Assembly (NCBI GenBank): GCA_948468385.1
Contig: CAOKHZ010000003.1
Coordinates: forward strand, 1-64,000
DNA length: 64,000 bases
Reading direction: 5' to 3'
Origin: an uncultured Faecalicatena sp.
Lineage (GTDB): Bacteria > Bacillota > Clostridia > Lachnospirales > Lachnospiraceae
The notes below the pieces were generated by a model that worked only from the letters and a program-made list of their open reading frames with translations, was not told the DNA's origin and made no database searches. The position numbers and the translations under genes were made by a program. Positions 52,820-59,795 of this stretch are shown here, piece after piece (the stretch's first letter is position 1; each line of letters opens with the position of its first letter).

Positions 52820-53197
52820 CTACCCCTTAATCACCGAGGATAGTCTAGCGATGTCGCTATTTATAGAAGAAAGCATGTACTGATACTGAATCGCGGTTCG
52901 CGTCAGTTCTGTTTGCTCCGTGTCCTCAAGCACGTTGTTCCCATCCAATCTCGCGCTTTCCGTTTCCGATGCCTTGACCTGCCACACCGCGCCGTCGGCC
53001 GCTCTGCGAACCGCCTCGCGATTTCCAGACGCGTTACGCAACGCGCTGCGATATGTATCCTCGAACGTCACGTACTTTGCCTTGTATCCGGGCGTGTCCA
53101 CGTTCGCTATGTTCGTCAGCGATGCCGTCATCTTCGTCCACAAATAATCCAACGACCTTCTCCCGACAAGTATGTTGTTTCCAAAAATATTATCCAT
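52820..53197 (-). CDS. flgB: Flagellar proximal rod protein FlgB
   Basis: A 125-residue rod protein with N-I-A-N-V-D-T-P-G-Y-K-A-K and the C-terminal helix T-R-T-A-I-Q-Y-Q-Y-M-L-S. First gene of the fla/che operon. GGGTAGGG precedes the ATG, and a sigma-A promoter is 121 bases upstream. Confidence 0.96.
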   Translation of the reverse strand: MDNIFGNNILVGRRSLDYLWTKMTASLTNIANVDTPGYKAKYVTFEDTYRSALRNASGNREAVRRAADGAVWQVKASETESARLDGNNVLEDTEQTELTRTAIQYQYMLSSINSDIARLSSVIKG

Positions 53198-53317
53198 AGT
53201 CCCTACCCGCTTTCACATGAAATCTATTAACACTATTAATCATCCGCCTCACTTATGCCAAATCGGCTTAAAGTTTAGCTTAAAAATATAAAAATGAACG
53301 CGAAAACTCTCTAAATC

Positions 53318-53346
53318 AAGATACCACATTCTTTTCACGATGTCAA
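53318..53346 (-). promoter_or_regulatory. Sigma-A promoter of the fla/che operon
   Basis: Minus strand TTGACA (53341-53346), 17-base spacer, TATCTT (53318-53323). It is the best promoter match upstream of flgB. GCCGATTT boxes on the same strand at 53260-53267 and 53417-53424 resemble sigma-28 -10 elements but lack a TAAA box at the right distance. Confidence 0.82.
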
Positions 53347-53640
53347 CTTTCCCTACTTATTTTTTTCTAAAAATCGAATGACAATTTCAGGGAAATGCCA
53401 TATGCCGCTCCTATATAAATCGGCCTTGTACAAAAAAACATGCAAAAGACTTATCTCCATTGATACTTGTGTCGATTATATTATAGATTGGATTTTGCAC
53501 AAAGGGATTATTATGTCACTATTCCATTAAAGATAGGAGGGTGAGAGAAGAAATTGATAAGGGAAAGGGCATGCCGGTGGCAGTGACGACGCTGTCGCCA
53601 GGTTAGTTTGTATATGTTTTTCATATCCGTGCCCTTCATC

Positions 53641-53906
53641 GGACGTGTCACGTCCTACTCGCGCACGACGCACCGGATATCTAGATCGTGAAGTGACGTT
53701 TGGGGTTGACGTACCGGATATTCCGTTCATGAAACTGCGTTTTGGGTTGACGCAGCGGATATTCCACATTACAAATGGCGTTTGGGTTGACGCACTGCGA
53801 ATATCTTAATTTCATGGAATGGCGTTTTAATTAACGCGCCGGATATCCTGATCATGAAGTGGCATTTCATTAACGATGCCACGACATCCACTCGCGCACG
53901 ACGCAC
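53641..53906. repeat. Tandem array of ~40-bp hairpin units upstream of the MCP gene
   Basis: Five degenerate units recur about every 39-44 bases, marked by TTGACG or TTAACG at 53706, 53747, 53787, 53831 and 53870. Each has short inverted arms whose sequence changes in step: ACGT/ACGT, GCGT/ACGC, GCGT/ACGC, GCGTT/AACGC, GGCAT/ATGCC. CTCGCGCACGACGCAC flanks the array at 53658-53673 and 53891-53906. GGACGTGTCACGTCC at 53641-53655 is a perfect palindrome. No protein is encoded in 53198-53982. Confidence 0.75.
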
Positions 53907-53982
53907 AAGTACTAACTTTAGGTATTAGTTGCCCAAGGGGGCATACAACCGGCACAAATTACTACAAAGCGAGGATAAGAAA

Positions 53983-55785
53983 ATGAAAAATTTAGACGTG
54001 AAGAAAAAGATTATACTTTCTTTCGGTATCGTGCTCGTCTGTTTTGCAATTGCCGTCGTATTTTCGATTATTGGCATGAGTTCCACGGCCGAAAGATACA
54101 CAACATTTTATTCCATGAGGCATGAGTCGACCTTGCGTGCACAGTCCATTCACGAAGACCTTGAAACTTCCAGGCTGAACCTGCTTCTTGCGCAGGCGGC
54201 AACGGACGAATCTCAAGCAAAGACCTTGATTAGCGCGGCAGAAACTGCCTTGGCAGGCATCGAAGATGACTTGGCTTGGTTTGACAGCAACTTTGACGGG
54301 GATACCACCTTGTTAAAGGAGTTCAAAAGCACGCTGACCACCGTGGAGAGCGTACAAAGTGATATTATAAAGTACCTCCAACAAAATACGGAAACCGGCC
54401 GCCAGAAGTCTCTGGAAGTCATCACGGATGAATATATGCCGGCCATCACTTCGGCTGAAAGTAGCATTGGTTCATTCAGCGACGCGCAAAACCAGCTCGC
54501 CAAGGACAATTATGAAACAGCGATGCGTAACCAGAAGGTGCAGATGGTGATAGCGGTCCTGCTATCCACCGCAGCGGTCTTGTTCGCGGTTATCATGGCC
54601 ATCTTCTTATTAAAAGCGATCATCGTTCCGATTAAGGAAATGGTAGCCGCCATGGATGCCATTGAACGCGGTAATCTGCAAATAAGCGTGAACTATGAGA
54701 CCAACGACGAGTTCGGACACTTGTCCCACAGCATGCGCAAAGCCGTATCATCCTTGCGCGCAATCATCAAGGACATGAATTTCTTGTTGAAAGCATTGGC
54801 GGACGGCGACTTTACCGTTATCAGCCAGAACCGCGACATGTATATCGGCGAGTACGCGCCTTTGTTGACGTCCATTAGAAGCCTGAAGCAGAATGTAAGC
54901 GACACGCTCCTTCAGATTAACGAGGCATCCAACCAAGTAGCTTCCGGTTCCGACCAGGTTTCCTCCGGCGCACAAGCCCTTTCTCAGGGCGCGACCGAGC
55001 AGGCTTCCTCCGTGCAGGAGTTGGCCGCCACAATACATGAGATTTCCAACCGTATCGAGCAGAACGCATCCAGCGCGAGATCTGCCAGCGAAAAGTCCGA
55101 CATGGTCAAAGAACATGCGGAAGAAAGCAGCAGACGCATGCAGGAGATGCTTTCCGCCATGGAAAACATCAGTAATACTTCTGGTGAAATCGGCAAGATT
55201 ATCAAGACCATCGAGGACATCGCATTCCAGACCAACATTCTGGCGCTGAACGCCGCGGTAGAAGCCGCAAGAGCCGGCACGGCCGGAAAAGGCTTCGCGG
55301 TAGTGGCTGACGAAGTGCGGAATCTGGCAGGCAAGTCCGCGGAAGCTTCAAAGAATACCGCCGCCTTGATCGAAAGTTCCTTAAAGGCGGTTGAAGACGG
55401 AACCAAGATTGCCAACGACACCGCACAGGCTTTGGGCGAGGTCGTAACAGGCGTCGAGGACGTGACGGTGACCATTGACTTGATTTCTTCTGCAAGCGAA
55501 GAGCAAGCTGACGCCACGAAACAAGTAACGCAGGGCATTGACCAGATTTCCAGCGTGGTACAGACCAATTCCGCGACGGCAGAGCAAAGCGCGGCCGCCA
55601 GCGAGCAGTTATCCGGACAGTCCCACATGCTCAAGAGCCTGGTTGCCCAGTTCAAGTTGACGGACAGCAACGGATTTTCCAGCAGCCCGGCACCAGCGCC
55701 GACTCCGGCACCGGCACCGGTCAGCAATTACGAAGATTCCTACAGTCCAACCTCTTATATGGACATGAACGACAACAAGTATTAA
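53983..55785 (+). CDS. Methyl-accepting chemotaxis protein
   Basis: A 600-residue transmembrane chemoreceptor. Membrane helices at about 10-31 and 187-210 flank a helical 4HB-type sensor domain. A HAMP domain follows, then the signalling domain with the conserved hairpin tip ([20 protein letters not shown]). The tail is Pro/Ala-rich without an NWETF-type pentapeptide. ATG 53983 is chosen because GAGG ends 8 bases upstream; the earlier in-frame start lacks a site. It is the only receptor in the window; ligand unknown. A good terminator follows. Confidence 0.95.
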   Translation: MKNLDVKKKIILSFGIVLVCFAIAVVFSIIGMSSTAERYTTFYSMRHESTLRAQSIHEDLETSRLNLLLAQAATDESQAKTLISAAETALAGIEDDLAWFDSNFDGDTTLLKEFKSTLTTVESVQSDIIKYLQQNTETGRQKSLEVITDEYMPAITSAESSIGSFSDAQNQLAKDNYETAMRNQKVQMVIAVLLSTAAVLFAVIMAIFLLKAIIVPIKEMVAAMDAIERGNLQISVNYETNDEFGHLSHSMRKAVSSLRAIIKDMNFLLKALADGDFTVISQNRDMYIGEYAPLLTSIRSLKQNVSDTLLQINEASNQVASGSDQVSSGAQALSQGATEQASSVQELAATIHEISNRIEQNASSARSASEKSDMVKEHAEESSRRMQEMLSAMENISNTSGEIGKIIKTIEDIAFQTNILALNAAVEAARAGTAGKGFAVVADEVRNLAGKSAEASKNTAALIESSLKAVEDGTKIANDTAQALGEVVTGVEDVTVTIDLISSASEEQADATKQVTQGIDQISSVVQTNSATAEQSAAASEQLSGQSHMLKSLVAQFKLTDSNGFSSSPAPAPTPAPAPVSNYEDSYSPTSYMDMNDNKY

Positions 55786-55799
55786 AAAATCCTATAAAC

Positions 55800-55837
55800 A
55801 GAGCTCCATGGCAACCGCCGTGGGGCTTTGTTTTTTT
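55800..55837 (+). terminator. Rho-independent terminator of the MCP gene
   Basis: AGCTCCATGGC (55802-55812) pairs with GCCGTGGGGCT with two T-G pairs, around an AACC loop, followed by TTGTTTTTTT. Located 16 bases after the stop codon. Confidence 0.93.
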
Positions 55838-55840
55838 GAC

Positions 55841-55885
55841 AACGTCAATGCGCGGACGGCAATATGCCATCCGCGCATCAACGTT
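55841..55885. repeat. Strong hairpin between convergent MCP and transglycosylase genes
   Basis: A 21-base arm (55841-55861) pairs with 55865-55885 with two mismatches around a 3-base loop. On the minus strand GTCAAAAAAAC follows, so there is no T-tract for the transglycosylase gene on that side. It could still stop or protect the convergent transcript. Confidence 0.7.
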
Positions 55886-55911
55886 AATCCTTCTCTATTC
55901 CAAAAAACGCT

Positions 55912-56715
55912 TTACAAGTAGTACCTGTTCTTTTCGTCATCCTCTTCGTCATCCGTAACTCCAAGTGCCAGTCCCGTCTTCTGCTCCATTTCCAGCTTCA
56001 TCTGCTCCATCATCATCTTGAACACTTGCGTATAATCCACCTCCATCGCATTCAGCGCGCCTAACGTAGAACTCCCTGACAATCCACCAAAGCCGTATGT
56101 ACCGGCAATGCCGGACGAAGCCCACGAGTTCACGTATTGACCCGTGCAGATGTCCTGCCCCGCGTACTCCAACACGCGGGATATGTACGCCTGCGTCTCC
56201 TTGAACGGCGGAACCCCGCCATACTTCGCAACGTTCCCGCTCCCGGCGTTGTAAGCCGCAAGCGCAAGCCGTGTATCACCCTGATATTGTTCCAGAAGGG
56301 AGGCCAGGTAACGGGCTCCACCCATGATATTTTCCCTTGCGTCATAAGCGTTTTGCACTCCCAGGGATGCCGCCGTGGACGGCATGAGTTGCATCACGCC
56401 CATGGCTCCGCAATGAGACGTGGCCGACGCGTCAAAACCCGACTCCGCCTTTCCCACCGCTTTCAAAAGCCGCACGTCCACTCCCGTGGCCAACGCCGCC
56501 TCCTCGAAAATGTCGTCCATCGGAGTCACCATGCCGCCGCTCGTCTGCGTCATGCCCTCCATCAACTGACGGAACGCCCCTTTCTGGGTTCCTTCAAGCC
56601 CGCTTGTCAAATAGCTTGCATTCTCCAAACCATAATTTCCATAAACTCCATAACCGCTCCCCGCCTTGCCGGTCTGGGCAAGGTTCATAAGCATGTAAAA
56701 CTGACTCATGTCCAT
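55912..56715 (-). CDS. Lytic transglycosylase (SLT domain), flagellar locus
   Basis: A 267-residue protein with a soluble lytic transglycosylase domain at about 75-195: A-E-S-G-F-D-A-S-A (catalytic Glu), G-A-M-G-V-M-Q-L-M-P and A-L-A-A-Y-N-A-G-S-G. No signal peptide or membrane helix is obvious; the N-terminus M-D-M-S-Q-F-Y-M-L-M may instead be an export signal for the flagellar system. In flagellar loci such enzymes open peptidoglycan for the rod. AGAGG lies 9 bases before the ATG. The C-terminal tail is acidic. Confidence 0.9.
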   Translation of the reverse strand: MDMSQFYMLMNLAQTGKAGSGYGVYGNYGLENASYLTSGLEGTQKGAFRQLMEGMTQTSGGMVTPMDDIFEEAALATGVDVRLLKAVGKAESGFDASATSHCGAMGVMQLMPSTAASLGVQNAYDARENIMGGARYLASLLEQYQGDTRLALAAYNAGSGNVAKYGGVPPFKETQAYISRVLEYAGQDICTGQYVNSWASSGIAGTYGFGGLSGSSTLGALNAMEVDYTQVFKMMMEQMKLEMEQKTGLALGVTDDEEDDEKNRYYL

Positions 56716-56778
56716 CGGAAGTTTCCTCTTTTCTATAAAATTCTCTTAAAATAATTCTCATTTAGTGAATGATTCTTC

Positions 56779-56832
56779 TTGTAGTTTTAGCACTAATAAT
56801 GTTATAATAACACATAGCAAGGCCAAGGTCAA
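56779..56832. promoter_or_regulatory. Overlapping divergent sigma-A promoters (PilZ gene and transglycosylase gene)
   Basis: Plus strand: TTGTAG (56779-56784), 18 bases, TATAAT (56803-56808). Minus strand: TTGACC (56827-56832), 17 bases, TATTAT (56804-56809). Both -10 boxes lie in the palindrome GTTATAATAAC, so RNA polymerase cannot fully occupy both at once. Confidence 0.78.
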
Positions 56833-56883
56833 AAGGAATTTTGATACTTTGAAGCCACATTTTACTAAAAAGGGGGTTTTTTT

Positions 56884-57552
56884 ATGTTATTTTATGATTG
56901 TAAAAGGGCAAGCATCTACTCTTTAAACAATACTTTCCTATGTGATGCCGCCGTGTCAGATATCAAAAAGGACTCCGTCACGCTCACCATGAAGGGGATA
57001 AGCGCGGACATCTTGTCATCTGAAGTATACGTCGTTTTCTATGACTCCACGAAAGGACTCGTCAAAAACTTCTGTGAACTTTCGATGTATAAAGAAGACA
57101 TGGTTTCCCCCGGGGTGTTCCAGAGCCGTGTCCACTGTGATATCGGACGCGAAATTTCCGTGGAACAACGCCGAAATGATGTGAAAGTTCCGGTCAACAT
57201 TCCGGTCAACCTTTCGCATTCAGGCGGAAACACGGCGGCCGTCCTCCGTAATCTAAGCGCGGGCGGGACTTTCTTGGTCTGTGACCACGTCTTCCAGCCC
57301 GGAAATGAAGTGGAATTCACGTTCTCGCTCCAGCGAGATGCGGCGCCCGTCACCGTGAGCGCCCGAGTGTTGCGCGTCCAAGAAGGTGATGCACTTGCGA
57401 GCGTCCTCGGTAACACCGCCGATATAACGGACGGCATGATGGGCTACGGCTGCCAGTTCATGGAACTTCCGTCCCGTACCGAAGCGCTAATCCGCAACCA
57501 CGTTTTCCGTCTTGACTTAGACCGCCGCAGGAAGGCTCCGCCGGAGTACTAA
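56884..57552 (+). CDS. PilZ-domain protein (YpfA/YcgR-like)
   Basis: A 222-residue protein with an N-terminal YcgR-type beta domain (about 1-95) and a C-terminal PilZ domain (about 97-215). PilZ proteins bind c-di-GMP and often brake flagella. The N-L-S-A-G-G motif is intact (NxSxxG). The arginine motif reads R-R-N-D-V-K, so the second Arg of RxxxR is Lys, which may weaken binding. GGGGG ends 7 bases before the ATG. It shares a divergent promoter with the transglycosylase gene. Confidence 0.88.
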   Translation: MLFYDCKRASIYSLNNTFLCDAAVSDIKKDSVTLTMKGISADILSSEVYVVFYDSTKGLVKNFCELSMYKEDMVSPGVFQSRVHCDIGREISVEQRRNDVKVPVNIPVNLSHSGGNTAAVLRNLSAGGTFLVCDHVFQPGNEVEFTFSLQRDAAPVTVSARVLRVQEGDALASVLGNTADITDGMMGYGCQFMELPSRTEALIRNHVFRLDLDRRRKAPPEY

Positions 57553-57586
57553 AAATTCGGAACAATACATAAGGCCATATGATGTT

Positions 57587-57610
57587 GGGGTCAAAAAAAT
57601 TTTTGACCCC
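57587..57610. terminator. GGGGTCAAA palindrome between PilZ and FlhB-paralogue genes
   Basis: GGGGTCAAAAA pairs with TTTTTGACCCC almost end to end, between convergent genes. It matches the palindrome at 21572-21595. On each strand a run of T lies within the stem. Bidirectional terminator is the likely role. Confidence 0.6.
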
Positions 57611-57621
57611 AATAATACCGC

Positions 57622-57657
57622 AGATTACTACGACGTTGTACTCCCACAATCTTAAAA
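57622..57657. repeat. Dispersed hairpin family B, copy 3 (after the FlhB paralogue)
   Basis: AGATTACTACGACG then GTACTCCCACAATCTTAAAA matches the copies at 14040 and 52373 in order of motifs. AGATT pairs with AATCT. It ends 15 bases from the stop of the minus-strand gene at 57672. Confidence 0.55.
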
Positions 57658-57671
57658 TTTCTCAAATCCGC

Positions 57672-58070
57672 TCATTCCGCCTCTTCCGGTTGGCTCTCTG
57701 TGGGAATTTCTTCCAGCCGCCCTTCTTCCGATGCATCTTCCAAACGCACTTCCCCGGATTCTGCCTCTCCTTCTTCTACTTGTTCCCCTTCCTTCTTTTT
57801 TCCCGGAACATAACCCAGAAAATAGATATAAATATCAATAATAGCCTGGTACAATTCCACTGGTATCTCCGACCCAAGGTCGAGCTGCGTCAACATCGTT
57901 GCCAGAGAATTATCCTCATACACCGGGACTCCTGCCTCCTGGGCGACTTCCACCATTCGCTCCGCCAGATATCCCATGCCGGAGGCCACGATTATCGGGG
58001 CCGCGTTTTTATTTTCATCGTAGGACAGCGCGACCGCCTTTTTATTTAAAACATCATTAAACTTTGGCAT
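57672..58070 (-). CDS. FlhB C-terminal domain paralogue (EscU/YscU/HrcU family, YlqH-like)
   Basis: A 132-residue cytoplasmic protein. Residues 1-90 match the post-cleavage part of FlhB (A-V-A-L-S-Y-D, then V-A-S-G-M-G-Y-L-A-E-R-M, then V-P-V-Y-E-D-N-S-L-A), without membrane helices and without the N-P-T-H site. The C-terminal 40 residues are acidic. Such FlhX/YlqH proteins sit beside a FliK-like gene in Firmicutes and can partly replace the FlhB C-domain. Three tandem sigma-28-like promoter copies precede it. Confidence 0.9.
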   Translation of the reverse strand: MPKFNDVLNKKAVALSYDENKNAAPIIVASGMGYLAERMVEVAQEAGVPVYEDNSLATMLTQLDLGSEIPVELYQAIIDIYIYFLGYVPGKKKEGEQVEEGEAESGEVRLEDASEEGRLEEIPTESQPEEAE

Positions 58071-58094
58071 CTATCGAATTCCTTCCTTACATAT

Positions 58095-58250
58095 TATAAA
58101 AATCAGCATCATACTTTCACGCTTACCGAGTTCCCTCTTCTCATAATATAAAAATCGGCATCATACTTTCACGCTTATCGAGTTCCCTCTTCCCATAATA
58201 TAAAAATCGGCATCAAACCTTTACGTTTATCGAATTCCTTCTTTCAAATA
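58095..58250 (-). promoter_or_regulatory. 52-bp tandem triplication carrying a sigma-28 promoter
   Basis: TATAAAAATC recurs at 58095, 58147 and 58199, a 52-base period. On the minus strand each copy reads TAAR, 14 bases, GCCGATTT or a one-base variant: -35/-10 at 58226-58229/58204-58211 (TAAA, GCCGATTT), 58174-58177/58152-58159 (TAAG, GCCGATTT) and 58122-58125/58100-58107 (TAAG, GCTGATTT). The first copy overlaps the last codons of the upstream FliK-like gene; the unit also copies that gene end. The start of the FlhB paralogue lies just downstream. Confidence 0.82.
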
Positions 58251-59640
58251 TCTGCGGAAATGCTTCCGATATCGCAACGGGTTCCTTGCTGCTTCCCAAA
58301 AACAACTCCCGTGCCTGCAATCCGTTCCGTTCCAGTATCTGCGCCAACTCGTCACGAATCTCGTCCTCTTTGTCTCCCAACACTTGCGGGCAATTCAGCT
58401 GTAGGTTCACTTTCCCACCCTGGTAGACAAAATAGAGGTCAAAAAATCCCAAATCCTGAATGTCGAATTTAACAAGGCCCTGAACCACCTTGTCCTCCTC
58501 GCTCGCTTTCGCGTCCTTTCCCGCATCCGGATCCACCCACATCTCGGCGAACATCAGCCTATCGTCCACCTGCATGGGCAGCATCATGTGAAGGACTGGC
58601 ATGTAAACGCTCTCGTTCAGGAGGATCGAGGTCATCATGTTACGGTAAACCTGCTTCTGCTCTAGGCTCGCCCCCTCTTTCATCCCCTTTTCTATCAAGG
58701 TCGCGAACTCCTTCATCCACTGGTTTTTCTCCACCGCCTTCTCGTAGTCCGTAGACGCAAGCGCCCTCATCAGGTCTCCCGACTGGAAACCCTTGAAATA
58801 CTTCTGCATGATCGGATACTCCATCAGTTCCTCGAACTTCTCCAGCACCCTCTGTGCGTCCCCGTTTTCATATCGCGCAGTAAGTGCCGCCAAAAACGCC
58901 GTGTTTTCCCGTACATGCCCCCGGTCATGCGTCCCGCTGATATACTGGTTTAGATAAGGAAGCATCTTTTCCTTCACGACGGAGGCGTTCTGTGCCGTCG
59001 CCTTTGCATTGGCAAAATTCATCTGCTCCTGCATCTCCTCCATCCGGGCACGCCCGCTGTCGAACATGCCGTCCTTGATCTTCCCCATCGTTTGCTCCAT
59101 CTGGGCAAGGACGTGCCGCCCCTCCGCCATGTCCGTATATCGCTTTATGAATTCCAAGATTCCGCTTCGAAGCTCCACGTTCGGAGTCTCGCTCATAACC
59201 TGCCGAAGCAATGAGAAGAACGCCCCCTGAAAACGAATCGCTGCGTTTCCCTGCTCCTTCATGAATGCCAGCATGTTCTGCGGCTCGACCTGAATCATTT
59301 CCAGAAACCGCGAAAGCTCCTGCGCGGAATTCTCGCCCAGGCCGGACTTGACCAAGTTGCCAAGCCGCTCGAAAAGAAGGGTGGCAAATTCTTCCGTCAT
59401 GATCGCCCCATCCTTAATCTGGGACAAGAATCCTTCAAAATTGGACTGGTATTGGAACTTCATCCCCACGTTTTGTTCCTGGGCCGCCGAATCACTCCTC
59501 GCATCCGGGCGGACGACCTGGTTTGGCACGACCGGTCCTTGAATCCGGGGATCCGGTGCCTTGTTCGTTGTATCCGTCCTCTGCTGCAACGGGCTGTCAT
59601 ATCCGGTCATAGGGGTCGTAACTCTCAAAATATTTGACAT
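58213..59640 (-). CDS. FliK-like protein (YlqG-type) paired with the FlhB paralogue
   Basis: A 475-residue protein. The N-terminal 60 residues are polar and disordered-looking. The middle (about 65-370) is helical and Met/Glu/Gln-rich. The C-terminal 110 residues form short beta strands (F-D-I-Q-D-L-G-F-F-D-L-Y-F-V-Y-Q-G-G-K-V-N-L-Q-L) resembling the FliK C-domain. The gene pair matches Bacillus ylqG-ylqH. Function is unproven; it could be an accessory export switch. Its 3' end is part of the 52-bp triplication. Confidence 0.7.
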   Translation of the reverse strand: MSNILRVTTPMTGYDSPLQQRTDTTNKAPDPRIQGPVVPNQVVRPDARSDSAAQEQNVGMKFQYQSNFEGFLSQIKDGAIMTEEFATLLFERLGNLVKSGLGENSAQELSRFLEMIQVEPQNMLAFMKEQGNAAIRFQGAFFSLLRQVMSETPNVELRSGILEFIKRYTDMAEGRHVLAQMEQTMGKIKDGMFDSGRARMEEMQEQMNFANAKATAQNASVVKEKMLPYLNQYISGTHDRGHVRENTAFLAALTARYENGDAQRVLEKFEELMEYPIMQKYFKGFQSGDLMRALASTDYEKAVEKNQWMKEFATLIEKGMKEGASLEQKQVYRNMMTSILLNESVYMPVLHMMLPMQVDDRLMFAEMWVDPDAGKDAKASEEDKVVQGLVKFDIQDLGFFDLYFVYQGGKVNLQLNCPQVLGDKEDEIRDELAQILERNGLQARELFLGSSKEPVAISEAFPQIFERRNSINVKV

Positions 59641-59684
59641 TTTTTCACCTACTATTATTTTTGTATTATTTTTTGCCGTTTTCG

Positions 59685-59738
59685 GTCGATATATAAATTA
59701 ATCAGAATGTGTTGACATTAGAGTAACATATTTTACTC
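59685..59738. promoter_or_regulatory. Putative control region between cheA and the FliK-like gene
   Basis: Plus strand GTCGATAT (59685-59692) followed by ATAAATTA resembles the sigma-28 -10 region of the cheV promoter, but the -35 side reads only TTAT at 15 bases. GAGTAA-N6-TTACTC (59721-59738) is a perfect inverted repeat and could be an operator. TTGACA at 59712-59717 lacks a good -10 partner. AAGGTGG lies 10 bases before the cheA ATG. Confidence 0.45.
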
Positions 59739-59795
59739 CTAGTTGGCAATATTTTCGAGCTAAATTTTATGTTAAGATAAGGTGGTGCAGACATT

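Noticed and set aside
53417-53424. GCCGATTT upstream of flgB as a sigma-28 promoter like Bacillus PD-3
   Set aside because: No TAAA-like box at 14-16 bases; kept only as a remark. The same holds for 53260-53267.
53198-53640. c-di-GMP (GEMM) riboswitch before the fla/che operon
   Set aside because: None of the conserved GEMM core motifs could be found on the minus strand.
53641-53906. CRISPR-like array
   Set aside because: The repeats are degenerate, spacers are not unique blocks of equal size, and no cas gene is present.
55841-55885. Terminator for the transglycosylase gene
   Set aside because: The stem is strong but the minus strand continues GTCAAAA without a T-tract, so it is listed as a hairpin only.
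59712-59740. Sigma-A promoter for cheA from TTGACA at 59712
   Set aside because: At 16-18 bases spacing the -10 position reads ACTCCT, which is too poor.
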